Source: Pontixanthobacter luteolus
GTDB taxonomy: Bacteria > Pseudomonadota > Alphaproteobacteria > Sphingomonadales > Sphingomonadaceae
Assembly: GCF_009828095.1 (NCBI RefSeq)
Contig: NZ_WTYP01000001.1
Span: 1,054,001 to 1,118,000 of the forward strand
DNA: 64,000 nucleotides
Reading direction: 5' to 3'
A program made the position numbers and the translations under genes. Positions 1-7,271 of this stretch are shown in pieces. How positions within the stretch are numbered: the stretch's first letter is position 1; each line of letters starts with the position of its first letter. The notes below the pieces were generated by a model. The model worked only from the letters and a program-made list of their open reading frames with translations. It searched no databases and was not told the DNA's origin.

Positions 1-42
1 TGAACACACCAATTTTGCGGGAAATTCGCGACTTGCCCATAT

Positions 43-3000
43 TCAATGAAAATCCCTCGATTTGGGGATTACGCGGACGTCGCGCGGGTGGCCGCCATGC
101 CATCCGCATTCACGATTGCCCGGCGGCGGCTCCTCCCATGGCTCCACCGGCCGATATGGGTCCTCTGCACCTTCTCTCAAGTCATCTCTGGGGTTCAGCT
201 TGGCCGGCAACGGGCTATTCACATGGTCAGCGCGCGCAACCGGGGCATTGAGCATTTCATCCGACAGTTTGTAGAGCTCGTTCGAGGCATCGGTCATGTG
301 GTGAGCAATGACATGAATCACTTCGTCATCATACTCCACACGCCCGCGAACCTCCATCAGGCGGGCACCCATCACAACCCGCCGCTGCTTCTCCTTCAGA
401 TCGGGCCACACGACCAGGTTGATCACGCCGGTCTCATCCTCAAGCGTGATGAAGCAAACGCCCTTGGCGCTGCCGGGCCGCTGACGGATCAGCACGACGC
501 CTGCGACATTGACCATGGAGCGGAATTTACGCTTCCTGAGGTCGCACGCCCGCACGAAGCCGCGCTCACCCAGCCCAGCGCGCAAGAAAGCCATGGGATG
601 TGCCTTCAGGCTGAGACGCGTGGTCTGGTAATCATTCACTACTTCTTCGGACAGAGGCATGGCGGGCAAAGCCGCTTTGTGCCGCTCGGCCCCTTCATCG
701 CGTTCCTCTGCATAGCTGAACAGCGGCAAGTCCGGCCCACCGATCAGGCTGCGCGCATCCCACAAGGCTTGCCGCCGTGAAAGCCGCAGGGAGGAGAAAC
801 AATCGGCCGATGCCAGCCTTTCGATATGCGCCGGGGAGATGCGGGCACGGTCGCGCAGCGCCATGACGTCAGCATAACCTCCTGAATTATCACGTTCCGA
901 CAGCAATTGCGCCGCAACATGTTCAGGCAGACCATCGACCTGCCTCAGACCGAGGCGCAGTGCGATATGGCTGTCCATGCGCCCTTTTTCCCCTGCCTGC
1001 CCTGCTGGCCGGCGCAATTCCTCCAGTGTGCAGTCCCACTGCGAATGATTGACGTCGGCCGGTAACACCGTGACGCCATGCTCTGCCGCGTCTCGCACGA
1101 TCTGTGCCGGGGCATAGAAGCCCATTGGCTGAGAGTTGAGCAAGGCGCAGGCGAAGGCCGCGGGAAAATGGCATTTGAGCCAGCTCGACACGTAAACAAG
1201 ATGCGCAAAGCTGGCGGCGTGGCTCTCGGGAAAGCCGTATTCGCCGAAGCCGCGTATCTGGTTGAAACAGCGCTGGGCAAACTCGCGGTCGTAGCCGCGA
1301 TGAACCATCCGCTCGACCATCATGTCCTGCAACTCGTCCACCATGCCGCGGCTGCGGAATGTCGCCATCGCCTTGCGCAGGCGGTTGGCCTCCAGACTGC
1401 TGAACTTTGCCGCATCGAGCGCGATCTTCATCGCCTGTTCCTGGAAGATCGGAACGCCCAGAGTCCGCTCCAGAATGCTCGACAATTCGTCCGGCGGCCC
1501 GTGCTCAGGCCCGGGGGCCGGGATGATCACCTTCTCCTCGCCGCGCCGCCGCTTGAGATAGGGGTGAACCATATCCCCCTGGATGGGTCCGGGGCGCACG
1601 ATCGCCACCTGGATCACCAGATCATAGAATTCGCGCGGGCGCAGCCGCGGCAGCATGTTCATCTGTGCGCGGCTTTCCACCTGGAACACACCCAGCGAGT
1701 CCCCCTTGCGCAGCATCGCATAGGTCTCCGGATCTTCGCGCGGGACAGTCGCCAGATCGAGCCGCCTTTCATGATGGTTTTCAAGAAGATCGAGGCATTT
1801 CCTGATGCAGGTCAGCATCCCCAGCGCCAGCACATCGACCTTCAGAATGCCCAGCGTTTCGATGTCATCCTTGTCCCATTCAATGAAACTGCGGTCGGGC
1901 ATCGCGCCATTGCCGATCGGAACGGTTTCAGTCAGCGCCCCTTCGGTAAGGATGAAGCCGCCGACATGCTGCGACAAATGCCGAGGCATTCCAATCATTT
2001 GCTCGGTCAGATTCAGAACCCGGCGAAGGTGTGGTTCGGTGATGTCCATTCCCGTCTCAGCCACATGTGCCTCGCCGATCTCACGGCCATGCCCGCCCCA
2101 GACGGTCTTGGCGAGTGCACTGGTTATGTCCTCGCTCAGCCCCATCGCCTTGCCCACTTCGCGGATCGCCATGCGCGGCCGGTAATGGATCACCGTGGCG
2201 CACAGGCCGGCTCGGTGGCGCCCGTATTTCTGGTAAATATGCTGGATCACCTCCTCGCGCCGCTCATGCTCGAAATCGACATCGATATCGGGCGGTTCCT
2301 TCCGCTCCTCGGAAATGAAGCGGTCGAACAGCAAAGCATGTTTTGCAGGATCGACGCTGGTGATGCCCAGGCAATAACACACCGCCGAATTGGCCGCGCT
2401 GCCCCGCCCCTGGCACAGGATCGGCGGATCGACGCCGCGCGCGAAGTCGACGATCTCCTTGATGGTGAGGAAATAGCGCGCGAGATCGAGCTTCTCGATC
2501 AGCGCCAGTTCTTTCTTGATCGTCAGCCGGACGCTATCGAGCACACCATCTGGATACCGCCACGCGGCCCCTTCCCAGCTAGACTTTTCAAGCATTTGCT
2601 GCGGCGTCATGCCGCCGGGATAGCTTTCCTCCGGATACTCATACTGCAATTCGTCCAGGCTGAAACGGCACGCATCGGCCACCTCGCGGGCGGCGCTGAT
2701 CGCGTGCGGCCACCGTTCGAACAACTTTACCATCATTTCGGGCGATTTGAGGTAACGCTCCCCATTGCCGTGCAGAAGATGCCCTGCCTTTGCCACCGTG
2801 GTCTTATGGCGGATCGCGGTCATGACATCCTGCAGCGGCCTGCGCTGGGGCGTGTGATAATGGACATCGTTGGTCGCTAGCAGACAAAGCCCGTTCTGCC
2901 GCGCGAGCATATTGAGGCGGTCGATCCGGGCGATATCATTGCCGGTGTAGAGGTAACTTGCGGCAAGGTGCCGCAGCGATGGCAGGCCGGCCGCCAGATG

Positions 3001-3579
3001 GGGCAGGCTTTCCTCGAAATTACAATCAATTGACGCCGCAAGCGCAGATCCATCCAGATCTACGACGTTGCTGCCCCAGGCTGGTATCGTGAAATGGGCT
3101 CGCAGATCGGACGGAGGCATCAGGATCAGCTGCACATCTTCGCTATGCTGCGAAAGCAGGGCCAACGAGATATCGCATGCACCCTTTTCCTGCCACTCAC
3201 CGTCCAGCGTCTGCATTCGCGCGGCAGAAATCAGGCGGCAGAGACGCCCGTAAGCTGCCCGGTCCCGCGGATAGGCAAGAAAGCAAAGCCCCTCGACCGT
3301 CTCGATCCTGCAGCCAATAACAGGCTGCAATTTAAGCGTTTTTGCTTCTGCATGAACACGCACAACCCCGGCCAGCGTATTGGCATCGGCAATCGCGATT
3401 GCATCATAGCCCAGCTGCCTTGCGGCCAGCACCAGATCTACCGCATCAGACGCACCGCGCAGGAAACTGAAGCAGCTGACCAATCCCAGCTCCACGAAAG
3501 GCGCACGCGCGGGCGCATCGAGCATTGCCGGATCAATCTCCAGCGTGCGCTTGTCAGGGGTAAGCGGAGCCTCCGGCAT
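43..3579 (-). CDS. dnaE2: Error-prone DNA polymerase DnaE2 (mutasome polymerase)
   Basis: A C-family DNA polymerase of 1178 residues that copies damaged templates together with ImuA and ImuB during the SOS response. The sequence shows an N-terminal PHP-like domain (FSFLRGAS near residue 37), a GRGSAANSAV motif near 391, the catalytic PDIDVDF motif at 430-436 with its acidic residues, and a C-terminal OB-fold region (GVVLIRQRPGSAKG). The PHP metal pair is lost: the usual HxH after VEL is G32 and V34, so no PHP nuclease is expected. It is the last gene of the radical SAM-UdgX-dnaE2 operon. Its ATG lies one base after the UdgX stop (TGATATG), so translation is probably coupled. Family identity is very secure. 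Confidence 0.96.
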   Translation of the reverse strand: MPEAPLTPDKRTLEIDPAMLDAPARAPFVELGLVSCFSFLRGASDAVDLVLAARQLGYDAIAIADANTLAGVVRVHAEAKTLKLQPVIGCRIETVEGLCFLAYPRDRAAYGRLCRLISAARMQTLDGEWQEKGACDISLALLSQHSEDVQLILMPPSDLRAHFTIPAWGSNVVDLDGSALAASIDCNFEESLPHLAAGLPSLRHLAASYLYTGNDIARIDRLNMLARQNGLCLLATNDVHYHTPQRRPLQDVMTAIRHKTTVAKAGHLLHGNGERYLKSPEMMVKLFERWPHAISAAREVADACRFSLDELQYEYPEESYPGGMTPQQMLEKSSWEGAAWRYPDGVLDSVRLTIKKELALIEKLDLARYFLTIKEIVDFARGVDPPILCQGRGSAANSAVCYCLGITSVDPAKHALLFDRFISEERKEPPDIDVDFEHERREEVIQHIYQKYGRHRAGLCATVIHYRPRMAIREVGKAMGLSEDITSALAKTVWGGHGREIGEAHVAETGMDITEPHLRRVLNLTEQMIGMPRHLSQHVGGFILTEGALTETVPIGNGAMPDRSFIEWDKDDIETLGILKVDVLALGMLTCIRKCLDLLENHHERRLDLATVPREDPETYAMLRKGDSLGVFQVESRAQMNMLPRLRPREFYDLVIQVAIVRPGPIQGDMVHPYLKRRRGEEKVIIPAPGPEHGPPDELSSILERTLGVPIFQEQAMKIALDAAKFSSLEANRLRKAMATFRSRGMVDELQDMMVERMVHRGYDREFAQRCFNQIRGFGEYGFPESHAASFAHLVYVSSWLKCHFPAAFACALLNSQPMGFYAPAQIVRDAAEHGVTVLPADVNHSQWDCTLEELRRPAGQAGEKGRMDSHIALRLGLRQVDGLPEHVAAQLLSERDNSGGYADVMALRDRARISPAHIERLASADCFSSLRLSRRQALWDARSLIGGPDLPLFSYAEERDEGAERHKAALPAMPLSEEVVNDYQTTRLSLKAHPMAFLRAGLGERGFVRACDLRKRKFRSMVNVAGVVLIRQRPGSAKGVCFITLEDETGVINLVVWPDLKEKQRRVVMGARLMEVRGRVEYDDEVIHVIAHHMTDASNELYKLSDEMLNAPVARADHVNSPLPAKLNPRDDLREGAEDPYRPVEPWEEPPPGNRECGWHGGHPRDVRVIPKSRDFH

Positions 3580-3580
3580 A

Positions 3581-5014
3581 TCACACTGCCAGCTCCGCCA
3601 GGCGCTCCCTCACTGCGGCGAGATCGGCATCGAACAGTTTCACCTGTTTCTCCTGCGCTTCGCCTTCAAGCCGCAGCAGGTAGGAAGGATGCGCCGTGAT
3701 CCACAGTTCGCTGCCGTCCTCGAGCGGGACCGGCTGCCCGCGAACCTTCGAAATGCTGACTGTCCGGCCGAGTATCCCGCGCGCAGCGCTGGCCCCCATC
3801 GCCAGAACCACCTTGGGCTTTACGATTTCGCGTTCGGCCTCGATCCACCAGCGGCAGGTGTCGATTTCCTTCGCCGCCGGGGACTGATGGATGCGCCGCT
3901 TGCCCCGCTGGACATATTTGAAATGCTTCACGGCATTGGTGACGTATGCCTTGCTGCGCTCGATACCCGCCTTCTGCAGGTGAACATCAAGCAATTGGCC
4001 CGCCGGACCGACAAAGGGGCGGCGAGCCTGATCCTCCTGATCGCCCGGCTGCTCGCCGACAATCATCAGCGCCGCATCCTGCGGCCCCTCACCCATCACC
4101 GAATGGTTGGCGAGTTCACCGATTGGACATTTCCGGCACCGATCGATCGCTTTTTCGATAGCGCCAAGTGTTTCCGGGCGCTCGTCAAAGGTCAGTTCGC
4201 CCGCGGCAACCATTTGCGATTCCCGCTTTTGCGCGCCAGCCACCAATTCCGGAATAAGCGCTGCCTCGGGCATGTTTTTCCAGTATTTCTTGGGCATTTC
4301 GCTCATCATCGCGCTGACTTTCAAGCGCGCTGGATTGAAAATCGACGCGTAATATTTGAGCCAAAGCTCCTCGGCCGGATCACTGCTCGGCGCATCGCCC
4401 CGCTCTGCCGGCGGGCTTTCCCGCATGGTGTCTCCATCCCAGTGGATGCAGCCTTTCGGCGTCAGGATGGACCAGTGCATATTGGCAAAGCGGCGTTTGA
4501 AGAACCCTGCATTGGCGCGCACGATGTGATGATCAGGTTCGAACCAGGCGACATAGTGATCTTCGCCATCGTCGCGCTCCAATCGGCGGAAACGGACAAA
4601 GGCGTGCATCTTGTGGCTGTCGCGCCGGACATTCTTGTCCAGTTCCTCCACCCGGCGGACCTGCAAATCGGTCTTGTCCTCCATGATCCGGGGATTGGCC
4701 TGCAATCGCCACAGAAGCGCATAGAGCAAGGCAAAGCGTTCCGGGTCGGAATGGAGCACGACATTCTTCGCCAGCGCCAGAAATCGCTTGCTGGCGCGAA
4801 TTTGCGGCACATCAGCTGGCGGGACCGGCAATTGAGTGCCTTCCCCTGCAAACAGATCACCCGAGCTGCCCGGCTCTGTCCAGCTGACCTGTCCGGGCGG
4901 AATACCGCACTGGACCAGCTGGCGCGCCTTGTCCCGCCAGAAAGCGAAATCGTCCGGCTCCAGCATGGAAACGGTGTAATAGGCAGTATCGGTGGGCTGA
5001 CGGAGCGCGGTCAT
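3581..5014 (-). CDS. udgX: DUF4130 (TIGR03915)-UdgX fusion, covalent uracil-DNA binding protein
   Basis: A two-domain protein of 477 residues. The N-terminal half resembles the TIGR03915/DUF4130 domain, the usual partner of the radical SAM repair protein encoded just upstream. The C-terminal half is a family 4-like uracil-DNA glycosylase with GEQPGDQED near residue 320, a HPSYLLR motif near the end and the UdgX signature KRRIH, whose histidine is about residue 376. In characterised UdgX that histidine attaches covalently to the abasic sugar after uracil excision; the same activity here is inferred. The start was chosen because its ATG overlaps the upstream TGA in a four-base ATGA. An earlier in-frame ATG at 5098 would lie inside the radical SAM gene. 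Confidence 0.93.
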   Translation of the reverse strand: MTALRQPTDTAYYTVSMLEPDDFAFWRDKARQLVQCGIPPGQVSWTEPGSSGDLFAGEGTQLPVPPADVPQIRASKRFLALAKNVVLHSDPERFALLYALLWRLQANPRIMEDKTDLQVRRVEELDKNVRRDSHKMHAFVRFRRLERDDGEDHYVAWFEPDHHIVRANAGFFKRRFANMHWSILTPKGCIHWDGDTMRESPPAERGDAPSSDPAEELWLKYYASIFNPARLKVSAMMSEMPKKYWKNMPEAALIPELVAGAQKRESQMVAAGELTFDERPETLGAIEKAIDRCRKCPIGELANHSVMGEGPQDAALMIVGEQPGDQEDQARRPFVGPAGQLLDVHLQKAGIERSKAYVTNAVKHFKYVQRGKRRIHQSPAAKEIDTCRWWIEAEREIVKPKVVLAMGASAARGILGRTVSISKVRGQPVPLEDGSELWITAHPSYLLRLEGEAQEKQVKLFDADLAAVRERLAELAV

Positions 5015-6255
5015 GCGGCAAACAGTTCCAGCTGTTCCTGTTTCGGCGCAAGCAACGTGCGTAAATCCGCGCGATCGGTCAGCGTAGTCGGCCGCCAATC
5101 GGCCGCGATGATGAACGGGCGCACCTTGGCAATAGAAACCGTCACACGCCCGACATCTTCGAGCCGGAGCGTCTTGTGACGTCGCGCAGCCAGAACCCGG
5201 TTTACCGCCGTGACGCCAAGGCCCGGTACACGGAGCAGCATTTCCCGGGGCGCGCGGTTGACGTCGAGCGGGAAACTCTCACGAAACTTGAGCGCCCATG
5301 CAAGCTTGGGATCGATATCCAGCGGCAGATTGCCGTCATGATCGGTCGCCTGCATTACTTCGCGCGCCTGATAACCGTAAAACCGCATTAGCCAGTCGGA
5401 TTGGTACAGGCGGTGTTCGCGGATCAGCGGCGGACGTTTGAGCGGCAATACGGCGCTGGCATCCGGGATCGGGCTGAAAGCGGAATAATACACGCGGCGC
5501 AGTTTGAACCCGTCATACAGCCGGCTTGCCTTGCCCATGATGTCCGCATCGCTGGCGGCATCTGCGCCGACAATCATTTGCGTGGACTGGCCGGCAGGCG
5601 CGAAGCGGGGGGCGTGTTTGAACCGCTTCCTGGCGTCTTTCATCTCGGCGATGTCGGATTTCACCTTGCCCATCGCGCCCTCGATCTGCTGCGCGTTCTT
5701 GTCAGGCGCGAGGCGGGTGAGCCCGCTGTCGGTGGGCAGTTCAACATTGATCGAGACGCGGTCTGCATAAAGCCCCGCCTGATGCACCAGTTCAGGATCC
5801 GCTTCGGGAATGGTTTTCAGGTGGATGTAACCGCGAAAATCGTGTTCTTCCCGCAGGATACGCGCGCATTCTACCATCTGCTCCATAGTGAAATTGGAGC
5901 TTTTTATGATGCCGGATGAGAGAAACAGCCCCTCGATATAATTGCGCCGGTAGAAACTGATCGTCAGGTCCGCGACCTCCTGCGGCGTGAATCGCGCACG
6001 GCGGACATTGCTGCTCTTGCGGTTGATGCAATAGTGACAATCGAAGATGCAGTGGTTGGTCAGCAATATCTTGAGCAGCGAGATACAGCGCCCGTCCGGC
6101 GCATAAGCATGGCAGATTCCCATCCCCTCCGTCGAACCGATGCCTTTCCCGCCGAGCGAATTCTTCTTCGCCGTGCCCGAAGACGCGCAGGATGCATCAT
6201 ACTTCGCCGCATCGGCGAGAATGCCGAGCTTCTCTATCGTGCTTAACTGGCCCAT
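5011..6255 (-). CDS. Putative DNA modification/repair radical SAM protein (TIGR03916 family)
   Basis: A radical SAM enzyme of about 414 residues. The cluster motif CxxxCxxC (C69, C73, C76, in TNHCIFDCHYC) should bind a 4Fe-4S cluster. A helix-hairpin-helix segment (RVPGLGVTAVNRVL) near the C-terminus suggests DNA binding. The family's substrate is not established as far as I know. It is the first gene of a LexA-controlled operon and overlaps the UdgX fusion by four bases. The frame stays open upstream to 6381, but the family-like N-terminus begins at MGQLSTIEKLGILADAAKYD. The ATG at 6255 lies two bases after the LexA box with no Shine-Dalgarno sequence, which suggests a leaderless mRNA. Confidence 0.9.
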   Translation of the reverse strand: MGQLSTIEKLGILADAAKYDASCASSGTAKKNSLGGKGIGSTEGMGICHAYAPDGRCISLLKILLTNHCIFDCHYCINRKSSNVRRARFTPQEVADLTISFYRRNYIEGLFLSSGIIKSSNFTMEQMVECARILREEHDFRGYIHLKTIPEADPELVHQAGLYADRVSINVELPTDSGLTRLAPDKNAQQIEGAMGKVKSDIAEMKDARKRFKHAPRFAPAGQSTQMIVGADAASDADIMGKASRLYDGFKLRRVYYSAFSPIPDASAVLPLKRPPLIREHRLYQSDWLMRFYGYQAREVMQATDHDGNLPLDIDPKLAWALKFRESFPLDVNRAPREMLLRVPGLGVTAVNRVLAARRHKTLRLEDVGRVTVSIAKVRPFIIAADWRPTTLTDRADLRTLLAPKQEQLELFAA

Positions 6256-6257
6256 TT

Positions 6258-6272
6258 GTTCTATATATGTTC
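6258..6272 (-). promoter_or_regulatory. LexA (SOS) box upstream of the radical SAM-udgX-dnaE2 operon
   Basis: The plus strand reads GTTC-TATATAT-GTTC, an exact match to the alphaproteobacterial LexA operator GTTC-N7-GTTC. On the coding strand the spacer contains a -10-like CATATA followed by eight bases and then the ATG at 6255, so LexA would cover the -10 element. I see no convincing -35. Confidence 0.88.
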
Positions 6273-6470
6273 TTGTGCCTCGTGAGGGAAGCAGGAAATC
6301 GAGATTTTTTTGCGTTTCCGCGGGAACCACTTTTACAGTCATGCGTAATGGAGCCACGGACCGGGCCCCTCTGGCGAGCAAATGCTCGTGATGTCGGACG
6401 TATCGAACGACAGTGGGCCGAACCGATTTTCACTCACTGTCAGGTTAGATTGCGCCGGCTATGACCGGCA

Positions 6471-6504
6471 ACAGCGGGTCCGTGTGAGAGCATTGCCCCG
6501 CTGT
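6471..6504. repeat. Inverted repeat in the leader of the carbonic anhydrase gene
   Basis: ACAGCGGG (6471-6478) is repeated as its perfect reverse complement CCCGCTGT (6497-6504), separated by 18 bases, and ends 17 bases before the carbonic anhydrase ATG. It could form a hairpin in the mRNA leader or be a protein-binding palindrome. It has no T-run in the right place for a terminator. Confidence 0.5.
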
Positions 6505-6521
6505 AAAAGTGGGAAAATACA

Positions 6522-7241
6522 ATGAAATATATCGCATCTTTCGCTGTCGCTGCCTGTCTTGCGACCACTGCATCCGCGCAAGACTGGAAATTCGGCGACG
6601 GCGCAGCGCCCGAACGCTGGTCACTCCAGAACAGCAATTATGCCTTGTGCGATGCCGGGCTCAACCAGTCCCCCATTGATCTTGGTGCCCCCAATGCCGT
6701 GGCCGATATTGAATTGGAAACGAGCTATGGCGAGACAGAAGCAAAGCTGAGCCTTGGCAATCAGAAGATCCAACTCGATTTCCCCGCTGGTATGGGAATG
6801 GTGTCCGGCGGACTGGATTTCTCCCTTCTGCAGGTTCATTTCCATACGCCATCGGAACACGCCATAAACGGTGAACGCTTCCCGCTGGTCGGCCATTTCG
6901 TACACGCCACCGAAGACGGAAAGCTGGGCGTTCTGGGCATCATGTTCAAAGAAGGCGAAGCGAACACCGGGCTTGCCACCATCATAGATGCGCTGGACAG
7001 CGGGAGCGGTGCAGAGGTCAATCTGGATATCGAAACGATGATTCCCGATAACCTCTCTGTTTACCGCTACATGGGTTCGCTTACCACGCCCCCTTGCAGC
7101 GAAGGTGTAAACTGGCACGTTTCCAAAGACATCGTGACCGCAAGCGCGGACCAGATCGCCGCTCTGAGCAAGATTCTTGGCAGTAGCGCACGGTCGATCC
7201 AGCCCCTCGGCAATCGTCTGTTGGTTGCGCCGGCTGAATAA
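6522..7241 (+). CDS. Periplasmic alpha-class carbonic anhydrase
   Basis: A 239-residue exported protein with a signal peptide ending near ASA-QD (residue 20). It should interconvert CO2 and bicarbonate in the periplasm. The zinc ligands are visible as VHFHTPSEH (H106, H108) and GHFVH (H125), and the substrate-pocket segment SLTTPPCSEG is present. One oddity: the position two residues before the third zinc histidine, normally a glutamate that orients that ligand (Glu117 in human CA II), is V123. The gene is on the opposite strand between the two SOS operons and shares a 266-base upstream region with the radical SAM gene. No LexA box faces it. Confidence 0.93.
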   Translation: MKYIASFAVAACLATTASAQDWKFGDGAAPERWSLQNSNYALCDAGLNQSPIDLGAPNAVADIELETSYGETEAKLSLGNQKIQLDFPAGMGMVSGGLDFSLLQVHFHTPSEHAINGERFPLVGHFVHATEDGKLGVLGIMFKEGEANTGLATIIDALDSGSGAEVNLDIETMIPDNLSVYRYMGSLTTPPCSEGVNWHVSKDIVTASADQIAALSKILGSSARSIQPLGNRLLVAPAE

Positions 7242-7271
7242 CCCCGGATAATCACAAGCCCGACTGGGGCC

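Noticed and set aside
1078-2880. A 600-codon open frame on the plus strand inside dnaE2
   Set aside because: It is antisense to a secure polymerase gene, has no recognisable domain and its composition fits a shadow of GC-rich codon use.
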